From contig JAFZZR010000043.1 in the NCBI GenBank assembly GCA_017615635.1, positions 1 to 37,054 on the forward strand: a DNA stretch of 37,054 bases, given 5' to 3'. The stretch is from Lentisphaeria bacterium (GTDB taxonomy: Bacteria; Verrucomicrobiota; Lentisphaeria; Victivallales; UBA1829). Of this stretch, positions 18,937 to 28,385 are shown piece by piece. The number at the start of each line of letters is the position of its first letter. Within the stretch, counting starts at the first letter, position 1. The position numbers were made by a program, and so were the translations under genes. Under the pieces are notes generated by a model. It was given only the letters and a program-made list of their open reading frames with translations, was not told the origin of the DNA and ran no database searches.

Positions 18937-19282
18937 TTTGATTACGCTCGGATTTTATGGATTACTTGCCTATTGTTGCTTATTTTTCCGAAACATTTTC
19001 TTGATCCTTACAGAATACCGTATGCGGACTTTTGAGTTTATCGGATCAAATATCTGAACGAAGATGTTGTTCGATTTTACAGATCTTTATGGATTGAGGA
19101 GAATTCGTCTCGATATGGTGCGGCTATAAAAAACTGTTATGTTCGTTTGCCATCCCCTATTGTCTGGGAGATAGTGTCTTAACGGATCAAGGTCAGTCTG
19201 TGTACGTGAAGCATCTGGACAAAGAGGCAAATACATCCTCGTACAATGATTTCAGGCTTCAGGAGCCTCAGAATCACCCATT
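18937..19282. other. AT-rich gene-poor stretch at a rearrangement junction
   Basis: This stretch, between the broken prepilin and the CE15 gene, is clearly AT-richer than the flanks. I see no recognised gene. A minus-strand frame of about 44 codons (MYLPLCPDASRTQTDLDPL...) and a plus-strand frame without a start codon are present but match nothing I know. A small inverted repeat AGGCT/AGCCT (19256-19270) follows the CE15 stop without a U-tract. It may be debris of an inserted element or a join between two loci. Confidence 0.5.
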
Positions 19283-20527
19283 TTACCGTTTAAAAAGACG
19301 TTCGGCCATGGTCAGATAGTGTTCCCAGTCGGAGAGCAGCAGATCGTGCTTGCCGATCCGGCAATAGTAACTCACATCGGTTCCGACGGCGTGTTCGGGG
19401 GCCGGAGGTGTTTCCGAGGCCAGCGGCGTTTTTCCGAACAGTTCGAATACGGGGCCCGCGTGATACACGGCGAGATACTCTCCCTTCGGGTCGGCCCACC
19501 GGTCTTCCGTGGCGCTGTGGACGGCGACGGTCCGAGGCGCAACGAGGGCGATCAGTTCATGCTGATCCAGCGGCAGAAGTTCCGGATGTCCGGACTTCGC
19601 CTCCAGCGTGTCCGTGAACCACCATTTGCCGACGGTGTTCGAGTGATACATGGAAAAAAGCGTTTCCCCGTACAGACGGCGGCTCAGCGCCGCCCCGCCG
19701 CAGCCGGAATCGTTCACGCAGACCAGTTTGAACCGTTTGTCGTTCGCTCCGGCCCAGAGGGACGATTTCCCCAGGCGCGAATGTCCGAACACGGCGGCCT
19801 TGGAGGCGTCGATTTCCGGCACGGTTTCCAAGTAGTCCAGGATCCGGGAAAGCCCCCACGCCCAGGCACTGATGGAAGAGTATCCGGCCGGGCGTTTCTT
19901 CAGTTCGTCATCCGAGAAAAAGAGTTTGTAGATACTGTCCGCCCAGCCGGTCTCGCGGTCCGGAAAGATGTCGTGGTAGGAAACCACCGCCAGCGCATAG
20001 CCCCGTTCGAGAATGGTGTCGATGGGGAAACGGCGGACCTGTTCTCCCCGGGCACCTTCCGGACCGCCGGCCGTCCCGGTGATCCGGACATCCGGTTCAT
20101 CGGTTATTACATGATTGCCGAAGAATGTGAGCCCGACGAATACGGGCACAGGGCCATCTGCATTTGCCGGGAGGTAATACAGCAAGTCTATGCAATGGGT
20201 CCGCCCGTTCTTCATTTCGAAATGGATCCGGACTTCCCGCCGGATCGCTTTTCCATCGCGGGCATCCTTCTTCTCGCTCAAAAGCTCATACCTCACCCGG
20301 TCCGGCAGGGGTGGCAGTTCCCCGTACATCACTTCCTTGAACATCCGGAGCAGTTCCGGACGCCGTCTGGACAGCCATGCCGCCGCATCCGCTACCGGAG
20401 TTCCGTCTTCGCAGCGCAACAGTTTCGGCAGGGTATACACGGGCATCCGGGATTCATCATAGTTGACTTCCCAGGGGATTTTCTGCACGTAAAATTCTGA
20501 TCCGTTTTCGCGTGGATTCGCACTCAT
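19283..20527 (-). CDS. carbohydrate esterase family 15-like (glucuronoyl esterase)
   Basis: This 414-residue alpha/beta hydrolase carries GHSRLGKSSLWAGA, the G-x-S-R-x-G-K nucleophile elbow of CE15, with Ser250. The AVHSATEDRWADPKGE segment (about 336-350) supplies the acid and His394 in GKHDLL is the probable catalytic histidine. Family members cleave esters between 4-O-methyl-glucuronic acid and lignin alcohols or related groups. There is no signal peptide. The start at 20527 is chosen over 20590 because GAAGAAGG lies about 8 bp upstream and the longer version does not fit the family. It follows the SGNH esterase by 71 bp. Confidence 0.82.
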   Translation of the reverse strand: MSANPRENGSEFYVQKIPWEVNYDESRMPVYTLPKLLRCEDGTPVADAAAWLSRRRPELLRMFKEVMYGELPPLPDRVRYELLSEKKDARDGKAIRREVRIHFEMKNGRTHCIDLLYYLPANADGPVPVFVGLTFFGNHVITDEPDVRITGTAGGPEGARGEQVRRFPIDTILERGYALAVVSYHDIFPDRETGWADSIYKLFFSDDELKKRPAGYSSISAWAWGLSRILDYLETVPEIDASKAAVFGHSRLGKSSLWAGANDKRFKLVCVNDSGCGGAALSRRLYGETLFSMYHSNTVGKWWFTDTLEAKSGHPELLPLDQHELIALVAPRTVAVHSATEDRWADPKGEYLAVYHAGPVFELFGKTPLASETPPAPEHAVGTDVSYYCRIGKHDLLLSDWEHYLTMAERLFKR

Positions 20528-20598
20528 TCCAAAACCCTTCTTCAGTGACGATCGAAAAAAAGTAATGGCCGCATATGAAGCGGAACACACTCATTCGA

Positions 20599-21981
20599 TC
20601 AAAGTTTTTTCAGCTCGATTCTGTAAGAAACAGCATGGCTTTCCCGATACAGATTTTCGTAGGCCGCGGCCATCTGTTTCAATATGTCCGGAAGAATCCT
20701 TTTGTTCTTTTTGTACTCTTCCACCACGTTCGCGTAATACTGCCTGCCGCTGGCTTTTTCATCCGCATAATGAATCTTAAACCACTGATCCGCGGCCTTG
20801 CAGCAGCTTTCCGGATCCCGGAGGTCCGCGTTTTGAGACAAGGCGAAACGGTCGCCCTGGACCACGGAGCGGAGGCGCGACATGCAAGTCCGGAGGGCCT
20901 CGATCTGACGAAAGACTTTCCGTGCCTGCTGACGGGATGGAGTATTTATGACGGCCAGGTTGATCCCCTTCGCAAGATCGGCGGAGGAAAACGTTCCGAT
21001 CGGGACGCCATCAGCCAATATCTGATATTCCCCTTCGGCAAGGCCGGTGATCTGCATGGATTCCGTATTGAAATCCTCTGTAAACGGAACCAGAGAATCA
21101 ATTCCTTCATGGCGCTTGTCCATGATAAAGGGAAGGCGCGACGGACAGTATTCAAAAGAGATTCCCTCCGGACCCGTCCCGGCCGGCTCCTGTTTTCCGG
21201 CCTTCGGGATCTTCACGTCGCGGATGACCGCATGCTCGGCCTTGAGGATCTTTCCGTCTGCCGCATCGATACTCACGTCCGCGATCTTTCCATCGAGACC
21301 CGCGGCTTTGCAGAGATAATATGCCATGACCAGGTGCCCCAGTTCATTGGGATGGACATTGTCCGCGCGCATGGGGGAAATTTCAGGCTGTTTTTTCAAA
21401 ATTTCCGTCATGGGCGCGTGAAATTCCAGGACCTCGAGGCCCCGTTCTTCCGCCGTTTTCCGGATGATTCCGGCGGCGGCCGCAAGGCCGGCCTCGTTGT
21501 AGGAGGACGGATTGTCTTTCCCGTATTGGTTGTACGGCGTAGGCGTGATCAGCACGGCGGGGATGCCGGCCTCCTTCAGTCCCTCGCAGATCCGGTTTAT
21601 ATTCTTCTCGTAATTCTCCATACGCGCCCGGCGGACGGCATCCGGTCCCATACCGCCTTTTGCATACAGCGTCAAGCCGAGATCATTCATCCCGAACATG
21701 ACAAAGACCCGGTCCGGTTTTTTGTCGAGGACATCATATTCCAGTCTGGCGAGACCTTCTCCGGCTGAATTTCCAGCGATCCCCGCATTGTCCAGAACTA
21801 TTTTCCCCGGACACCGCAGCTGATAAATGGCCTGTGCCCAGCAGATGAACCAGCCTCCGTGCGTGATGCTGTCTCCCAGAAAAACGACTTTCTCGCCATC
21901 CCGGAACGGCGTAACGGCATGGGCGCTGAGCACGCAGCAAAGCATCCCGAGAACAGAAATTGTCTTTGCAGAATGAATCAT
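20599..21981 (-). CDS. secreted SGNH/GDSL-type esterase
   Basis: This 460-residue protein has a signal peptide (residues 1-22) and the SGNH blocks: GDSIT at 36-40 with nucleophile Ser38, Gly70 and Asn71 in the GIAGNS block, GMND at 97-100, and DNVHPNELGH with Asp207 and His210. These enzymes remove acyl groups, often acetate, from polysaccharides. The last 200 residues are a helical/beta extension of unclear role. It is the only secreted enzyme in the cluster without a prepilin gene directly upstream. AAAGGAG precedes the ATG. Confidence 0.9.
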   Translation of the reverse strand: MIHSAKTISVLGMLCCVLSAHAVTPFRDGEKVVFLGDSITHGGWFICWAQAIYQLRCPGKIVLDNAGIAGNSAGEGLARLEYDVLDKKPDRVFVMFGMNDLGLTLYAKGGMGPDAVRRARMENYEKNINRICEGLKEAGIPAVLITPTPYNQYGKDNPSSYNEAGLAAAAGIIRKTAEERGLEVLEFHAPMTEILKKQPEISPMRADNVHPNELGHLVMAYYLCKAAGLDGKIADVSIDAADGKILKAEHAVIRDVKIPKAGKQEPAGTGPEGISFEYCPSRLPFIMDKRHEGIDSLVPFTEDFNTESMQITGLAEGEYQILADGVPIGTFSSADLAKGINLAVINTPSRQQARKVFRQIEALRTCMSRLRSVVQGDRFALSQNADLRDPESCCKAADQWFKIHYADEKASGRQYYANVVEEYKKNKRILPDILKQMAAAYENLYRESHAVSYRIELKKL

Positions 21982-22035
21982 GATCGCTCCTTTTGATTTA
22001 AGAAATATTGTTATTTTCTGCTAATACCTTCGTCG

Positions 22036-23904
22036 TTATGACAACTCGAACATGGCGGTATCCGGCTTTTGAAAGCGGTACAGAAATTTGCCATTAACCA
22101 CGGGATATTTTTTTTCTGAGAAAAGTTCAGTTGCCGTTCCCGATTTGATCGGAACACGGATTTCTTCCTTGCCGCCATCCATCGTATGGATTGACAGAAG
22201 ATTTCCCTCGGCATAGACCGGCCATTCCCTATGGGTGTAAATGAGGACACCTGCCCGTTCCGCTATCTCTTTCAGAATTCCAGGCGTAACTTTGTCATAG
22301 TCGCGGACTAGAATGGAATTCCAGTTTTTCATCTTCCGCAGAACGAAATTCTTTTCCGTCACGGCGTGTCCGGTGAGTTTGCGGCAGTTTTCCGGATCGT
22401 ACGTTTCACCGTCCATGATGCCTGCCGGCCCCAGCCAGAGGATCGTGCGTCCCTCCTTGAAGACGTACTTCCGGAGGCTGGCTTTCTTTTCGGGTGTCAG
22501 ATGGAAGAGCGATGTGAAGATCACCAATTTGTACTGCTGAAGTTTTTCTATTTTCGGAATATCGTTGAAGGAATAAACTTCGAACGGTGCGCCGATCAGG
22601 TTCAGTTTGTTCCGGGTTCCGAGATTGATTTCTGGAACATCCGGGTGATTTTGATTAAGGTAATAAGTACTGTCAGGGTCGACGATCATGGCGATTTCGC
22701 AGACATCTTTTGCCGGAATGCCGGCATGTTTTGACCAGATGCGACAAATTTGTCCGAGGGTATTCATGATTGCTTCGCCCTGATAAAAATCGCCCCACAT
22801 ATCGAACCACCAAAGATGGGTTCGGTTAATAAGACCAAGCGCGGCCTCGCGTTTAAGTCCGGCTACAGTAGATGCTTCATCCGGCCAGGCCGTCTTCATT
22901 CTCAACGTGATATCTGGAGTGAGCCATGGATTGAATGTATGGGTGCGCTGGTCGCATTCGTGCAGGAGACGTTTACTGCGGACCGCCGCAGTTCCATGGG
23001 GAATGAGAAAACCGGAGCCGCCGCCAATTTTTCGTGCACTCGTATAGGTCCCGGGGGAAATAAGGAAATCAATATCCGGAGAGTCTAGGACGCGTTCATA
23101 TTCCAAATGCCCGCAAGAGACTAAATTACTGCTTGATTTTTCAAGGATATATCCGTAAAAACAGCCGATCTGTGCTTTGTCTCTAATGATCTTCCGGGCG
23201 ATATTCGCAAATTTGAGGATCGCATCAGCGATGGATTGATTGCAGAATCGCCAGTAATAGAGTGCCGCTCTATCTTTTACCGGATCACGGAGAAAGTTCT
23301 CATGCAAAGCTCGATCCCGTGCGGAGATGGAAGGAATATCTTCCGGAACCGGCAGATGGTTTTTCCGGCACCATCTGCGCCAGGCTTCCCGGCGGCAATG
23401 GCTTTCGCATCCCATCGAGTAATCATACCATTCATCGGTGGCACCGCAGGCCAGGACATACGCCTGGATCCGTTTCCCGTATTTCCGGTTGGCATAGCGG
23501 AGAAATTGCTGCAGATAAGAACTTACTGATTTCTGCCAGACAGGATTGTGGATCGCCTGGCCCAGATTATTGAAAGAGTCGCAGGACTGCATGCAATAAT
23601 GCTCCAGCCAGGCTGGGGAATTCATATCAATCATGCAAATCAGTTTCGCGTCAGGCATCGCTTGGGAAAAATCGTGGACCATCTGATCGAACGGCGTGAA
23701 ATCCAGATGGTCAAACCATTTCCAGACCGGCGGATACGGGCTGTAAGGAGTCCCGCGTGAATTGACTGTATGGGCAGGAAATACGCAGAGCGTATCAAAT
23801 CCTTTGTCCGCAAATTTTTCAATCGTGTTGAGAGGAGCAATAAAAGAGCGGTAGGCCAGAAATGGCAGCTGGTTTGCCGAGGCTGTTTTTTTATGTGAGT
23901 TCAT
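22036..23904 (-). CDS. GH42-like intracellular glycoside hydrolase
   Basis: This 622-residue protein has no signal peptide. It shows a TIM barrel up to about 380, then an alpha/beta domain like the trimerisation domain of GH42 beta-galactosidases (QQYKLVIFTSLFHLTPEKKASLRKYV) and a short C-terminal beta domain. Glu158 in GATDEWYDY and Glu316 in LLHECDQR are well placed as acid/base and nucleophile of a clan-A enzyme. Overall similarity to standard GH42 is limited, so specificity is open. It is AT-richer than the housekeeping genes of this window. It follows a hairpin-containing 80-bp gap. Confidence 0.7.
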   Translation of the reverse strand: MNSHKKTASANQLPFLAYRSFIAPLNTIEKFADKGFDTLCVFPAHTVNSRGTPYSPYPPVWKWFDHLDFTPFDQMVHDFSQAMPDAKLICMIDMNSPAWLEHYCMQSCDSFNNLGQAIHNPVWQKSVSSYLQQFLRYANRKYGKRIQAYVLACGATDEWYDYSMGCESHCRREAWRRWCRKNHLPVPEDIPSISARDRALHENFLRDPVKDRAALYYWRFCNQSIADAILKFANIARKIIRDKAQIGCFYGYILEKSSSNLVSCGHLEYERVLDSPDIDFLISPGTYTSARKIGGGSGFLIPHGTAAVRSKRLLHECDQRTHTFNPWLTPDITLRMKTAWPDEASTVAGLKREAALGLINRTHLWWFDMWGDFYQGEAIMNTLGQICRIWSKHAGIPAKDVCEIAMIVDPDSTYYLNQNHPDVPEINLGTRNKLNLIGAPFEVYSFNDIPKIEKLQQYKLVIFTSLFHLTPEKKASLRKYVFKEGRTILWLGPAGIMDGETYDPENCRKLTGHAVTEKNFVLRKMKNWNSILVRDYDKVTPGILKEIAERAGVLIYTHREWPVYAEGNLLSIHTMDGGKEEIRVPIKSGTATELFSEKKYPVVNGKFLYRFQKPDTAMFELS

Positions 23905-23942
23905 CCTGTATCCCCTGTGATCAATATAAGGATTCTTTTAAG

Positions 23943-23976
23943 CCTGAATCCGTGAAGGACGGATCACGGATTCAGG
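23943..23976. promoter_or_regulatory. perfect 13-bp stem-loop inside the operon
   Basis: CCTGAATCCGTGA is followed after an 8-base loop by its exact complement. It begins 8 bp after the stop of the discoidin-bearing glycosidase gene. On the transcript it is followed by CTTAAAAG rather than a U-run, so a strong intrinsic terminator is doubtful. It may stabilise the upstream mRNA end or lower expression of the genes beyond. Confidence 0.6.
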
Positions 23977-23984
23977 TATAACAG

Positions 23985-26681
23985 TCAGAAAGTCAGTTTC
24001 AGAAGTCTTGCCTGATACTTGTCAAGCGGCAGCTCGATTCCTTTCTGATCGAAACGGATCTCCTCACCGGTCTTACAATCCACTGCCGAGGTAAGTCCGG
24101 GAAGCGGAAGGAAGGTGGAGGCGCCTTTTCTCTTCTGATAATTTCCGACCAGCAGCAAAGCGTCTTTGCCATCCTTGCGCAGTGTGTAGGTCAAATCCGG
24201 ATTGCTGCCTTTGAAATTCTCGTCCAGGGTGGCCTTGACCAGGAATTCATCATACGGAGCAATCAGTTTCAGTGCACTGGTTACGTAATAATAGTCGATG
24301 GGCGAAGCGAAGGAGCGATCTACGAAGTACGCGACAGCATACGCTCCGTTCATGTAGGCCTCCAGCAGACTGTAAAAGGCGGTAATGCCGAATTCCTCCG
24401 TGAAATAGGCACCGTTTCCGGCCGTCAGATAGATCAGAACCTTCTTCGGGTCGCGGGTGTAAAGATAATTGGTCCTTACCGCCTTGACGACCAGGTGAAT
24501 GTTGGTCTGGTAGCAGGATGGATGAAGTTCATCCAGATATTCCGGATACAGCAGTCTGGTCCCGAAAATCGAAACCTCATCATCGCCGCACTCCCTCGTT
24601 CTGTCCATGCAGCAGAGATAATTGGCGATCACAGCCTGCGGAGCCGCGCGTCTGGCCGCCTCGAGAATACCCTTGAGTGAATCCGCCATAACCCATTCCG
24701 CAAAGTCTTTGCGGCTCATATTTTTACTTTTTCGAAGCGCCTCGCACCTTTCACAGGAGGCAAAGCCTCCCGGGGAAAACCAGAATTCATAATCCATGTG
24801 AATATAATCCGGCTGGATGCTCTTCATTCCCTTTTCTATGATCTCATTGCAGAAAAACTGATAGGCTTCTCCCCTGTACGACGGACAGAAATGGTTGATG
24901 CGGAATGTCTCCCAGTTCGTACATTTCGCATCTCGGGGGAAACGGAATGCGTTATTGGGGACACCGATGATCTTGAAGCCGTTTGCTCTGGCTTCTTCCA
25001 GGTACTTCTGATTCCGCGGCGTCACCTGACCATGAACGGACAGGGCATTGAACCCCAGATGCCGCATGGAGTTCATGGTGTCCGGCCAGCTGAACATGAC
25101 CCGGTTGGTAAACCAGGTCCCCGCCATCATCAGGTGCTTCAGTTGCGGAACTTCCGGAATATCGATCACGTTCAGTTTCATTTTGATTTCGCCGCAGGGT
25201 TTCCCATCGGCAAACGTCGTGATCCGGATATACTTTTCGCTTTCGGGGACATCGCCTTCTGCCCGGAAATAGAATGGCCCGATCTCATATATGGCTTTTT
25301 TTACGAAGACATCATGGCTGCAGGAAGAACTGAAGTGATACGTTACCCGGCCGTTGTTCTCTTCCGTCTTCTCCAGTTTTCTTGTCTTTCCATCGTGTTG
25401 AAGCTCGCCTTCCGGAATGTAGCGGATTTGTGAAGGAAGGTCGATCGAATAAGTGATCATCTCCTTTTCCGGCTGTACGTCGCGGTTGTCGTCAAAACGG
25501 AAAAAATTCGGCACGTTGACGTTCCGGGCCACATAAAATTCGGAATAATACGGCGTCAGCGCCGCCTGCTGTTTCAGCAGTTCCTTCGAGGGACCGCTGT
25601 ACACCGCATTGAATCCCGGAGTCGAGGGATCGCCTTCCAGCACCGCGGCCTCGTCCAGGACAAAAATGTAATAAGCGGTTGAGAAATCGAAGTAAATGAA
25701 ACGGGCTTCGGCATTGACGTTCAGCTGGAAGGGATAGGCGTAGGCCCGGATGTTTCCATGCCCCTCCGGCAGGTAGTACAGCGTATTCCAGTCGGAATCC
25801 GCCTGTTCGTTGACCTGAAGTTTCTGGAGATACGAAGCCTTGTACCAGTCCTTTCCGTCCTTGCTGATCCAGACGTCGATCCGTTCCGGAAACATTCCGG
25901 CGCTGCCCTGCTTGGTCCCGTTCAGATACCCGCCGCAGATCCGCAGAACAGCCTTGCCGACAGGCTGGACCGAGCCCAGATCGATCGAAAACGCACAGCG
26001 GTCGAGCCTCGGATGCTGCCACCCGACGGCCGCTTTATCGTCATGGATACATCCGCCGTGAAATGTACTGAGTTTCCCATCCGTCAGATCTGTTTCATCC
26101 GTATCGCCCTCTTTGGTCGCGGCACGGTTCGGCACGGGATAGAACCGCACCTTTTTTCCGGCGGCCAGATTCGTCCCCTGCGTAACCTGCTGCCAATGAT
26201 CCACACTCAGAACCGGCGAGAACAATTTCTGATTTTCCCCGTGATGGTGCAGAACGGTCAATTTTTCGATGACCATGTCGGCATTCCTGCTGCCGTCGAG
26301 TGTCAAGGTAAAATACCGAGCCTCTTTTCCCCGGATTTCGAAAAAGGGCGAATAAACCGCCGTCTTTCCTTCGTTGTTGGCGAATGTGGTGGAAAAGGTG
26401 GTGACCGGACGCCTGTTTTCGTCAAACTCGTTCAGACAGACTGCAATACTTCCCTTCCCGCTGTGCTTCATACTGATTACGACACTGTCGCCGTACTGCA
26501 CCGGATATTCGCCGGGGACGCGGAGTTTTGCCTTGTTGAGCAGCCACCCGTTTTCCGTTTTGACAAGGGCATCGTTTCCGGCATTCCATGTTTCGAACGC
26601 CGGAAGTCGGATCTCGCCTTGTTCCGCAAAGCAGCAGAAAGCGGCGGCCATCATCACAGTGATAATATTCGACTTTTTCAT
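23985..26681 (-). CDS. secreted discoidin-domain glycosidase-like protein
   Basis: This 898-residue protein has a signal peptide (MKKSNIITVMMAAAFCCFA). A beta-sandwich occupies about 20-150. An F5/8 type C (discoidin) domain lies at about 170-350, with LTDGKLSTFHGG and ERIDVWISKDGKDWYKA. A barrel region of about 500-830 contains DYIHMDYEFWFSPGG and a C-x-x-C pair (CERCEA). The end is a small beta domain. The fold is GH-like, but I cannot assign a family. Start 26681 is chosen because AAGGA lies 11 bp upstream; 26690 is an alternative, and a TTG at 26738 is unlikely. The upstream prepilin stops 53 bp away. Confidence 0.7.
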   Translation of the reverse strand: MKKSNIITVMMAAAFCCFAEQGEIRLPAFETWNAGNDALVKTENGWLLNKAKLRVPGEYPVQYGDSVVISMKHSGKGSIAVCLNEFDENRRPVTTFSTTFANNEGKTAVYSPFFEIRGKEARYFTLTLDGSRNADMVIEKLTVLHHHGENQKLFSPVLSVDHWQQVTQGTNLAAGKKVRFYPVPNRAATKEGDTDETDLTDGKLSTFHGGCIHDDKAAVGWQHPRLDRCAFSIDLGSVQPVGKAVLRICGGYLNGTKQGSAGMFPERIDVWISKDGKDWYKASYLQKLQVNEQADSDWNTLYYLPEGHGNIRAYAYPFQLNVNAEARFIYFDFSTAYYIFVLDEAAVLEGDPSTPGFNAVYSGPSKELLKQQAALTPYYSEFYVARNVNVPNFFRFDDNRDVQPEKEMITYSIDLPSQIRYIPEGELQHDGKTRKLEKTEENNGRVTYHFSSSCSHDVFVKKAIYEIGPFYFRAEGDVPESEKYIRITTFADGKPCGEIKMKLNVIDIPEVPQLKHLMMAGTWFTNRVMFSWPDTMNSMRHLGFNALSVHGQVTPRNQKYLEEARANGFKIIGVPNNAFRFPRDAKCTNWETFRINHFCPSYRGEAYQFFCNEIIEKGMKSIQPDYIHMDYEFWFSPGGFASCERCEALRKSKNMSRKDFAEWVMADSLKGILEAARRAAPQAVIANYLCCMDRTRECGDDEVSIFGTRLLYPEYLDELHPSCYQTNIHLVVKAVRTNYLYTRDPKKVLIYLTAGNGAYFTEEFGITAFYSLLEAYMNGAYAVAYFVDRSFASPIDYYYVTSALKLIAPYDEFLVKATLDENFKGSNPDLTYTLRKDGKDALLLVGNYQKRKGASTFLPLPGLTSAVDCKTGEEIRFDQKGIELPLDKYQARLLKLTF

Positions 26682-26734
26682 CTCGTTCATGTTCCTTCTT
26701 TTGGACTCGTTTTGTTGCTTCGTTTGCTGGGGAG

Positions 26735-27526
<792 letters not shown>

Positions 27527-27570
27527 GATTTTTGTCCCTTCCTGTAGGTGTTGTTTACACTGTCAGTAAA

Positions 27571-28359
27571 TCAGTATCTGAATCCGGCGGTCAGCGCGGT
27601 ATTCGTGAGCCCTGTATTTACGCTGTCTACTCTGTTGCTGAAATCCGTACCCGACATCCAGGAGACATGCAGATCGGAAAACAGGACATTGCTCCCTCCG
27701 GGCAATGGATATGCCGGTGCATCCTTGGAACGGCTTCCGTGGATGACGGAAAACTGGTTTGTGACGGCGGTAATATCAGGATTAGTTCTATTCCCGCTCT
27801 CCACATAGGTAACAGCTTCGGATGGAGTTACAATGGCTGTTGCTTTATGAGTGTTGGCCAGTTTTTTTGTACGGGTAAGATATCCGCAAATATAACGATT
27901 CGGTATGTAATGGGAATAGTAGAATTTTATCGGGGAGTCGTATTGTATATCCTGATATTTCTGCGACGGGCAGATAAAACTTCTGCTTTTTCCTGACTCT
28001 TTGCAGTTCCATTCCAACGGACTTCCATACAAATTGGAATGTTTTGAGATAAGCGACATACCAAATGTATGATAGAAAGAATATGTATCCATCCTCCCTT
28101 CAATTCTGACCGGCGGCAGCCAGTCGTCGAACGCATCGATATATCCCTGGAACGCGAATCCGATCTGCCTCATATTGTTCGCACAGAAGGTCTGATTCGC
28201 CTTTTCCTTTACCTGGCCCAGAGCAGGCAGCAGCATGCCCGCCAGCACGGAAATGATGGCGATGACGACCAGCAACTCGATCAGCGTGAATCGCTTCAGG
28301 TATGAGGTATGAGGTATGAGGTATGAGGTTCTTAATGCGGTTTTCCGGTTTGCCATCAT
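27571..28359 (-). CDS. prepilin-type pseudopilin-like protein with heptamer-repeat leader
   Basis: A 262-residue protein, the tandem paralogue of 26735-27526. The start at 28359 (MMANRK) has AAAGGA 8 bp upstream; the frame could be extended to a TTG at 28383, which is less likely. The leader reads [13 protein letters not shown] before [16 protein letters not shown]; it is encoded by a 7-bp tandem repeat whose three reading frames give a 7-residue period. Arg precedes the cleavage point. The processed region has [22 protein letters not shown] and [15 protein letters not shown]. It follows the lipoprotein gene by 26 bp. Confidence 0.9.
   Translation of the reverse strand: MMANRKTALRTSYLIPHTSYLKRFTLIELLVVIAIISVLAGMLLPALGQVKEKANQTFCANNMRQIGFAFQGYIDAFDDWLPPVRIEGRMDTYSFYHTFGMSLISKHSNLYGSPLEWNCKESGKSRSFICPSQKYQDIQYDSPIKFYYSHYIPNRYICGYLTRTKKLANTHKATAIVTPSEAVTYVESGNRTNPDITAVTNQFSVIHGSRSKDAPAYPLPGGSNVLFSDLHVSWMSGTDFSNRVDSVNTGLTNTALTAGFRY
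28298..28329. repeat. 7-bp tandem repeat (AGGTATG, four and a half copies)
   Basis: Four exact AGGTATG units from 28298 to 28325 and a partial fifth. The complement (CTCATAC) matches the heptamers next to the hairpin at 11581-11649. It is within the coding sequence of a prepilin leader. Because 7 is not a multiple of 3, a change in copy number would usually shift the frame. Confidence 0.85.
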
Positions 28360-28385
28360 GATTACAGTCCTTTCTTTGCTCAACT

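Noticed and set aside
20555..20583. Hairpin plus T-run between the SGNH and CE15 genes considered as an intrinsic terminator
   Set aside because: The stem is only CCGC/GCGG with a 7-base loop, and the T-run starts 7 bases after it. Too weak to call.
28298..28329. Tandem repeat considered as a CRISPR array
   Set aside because: Units are 7 bp with no spacers, and there are no cas genes in the window.
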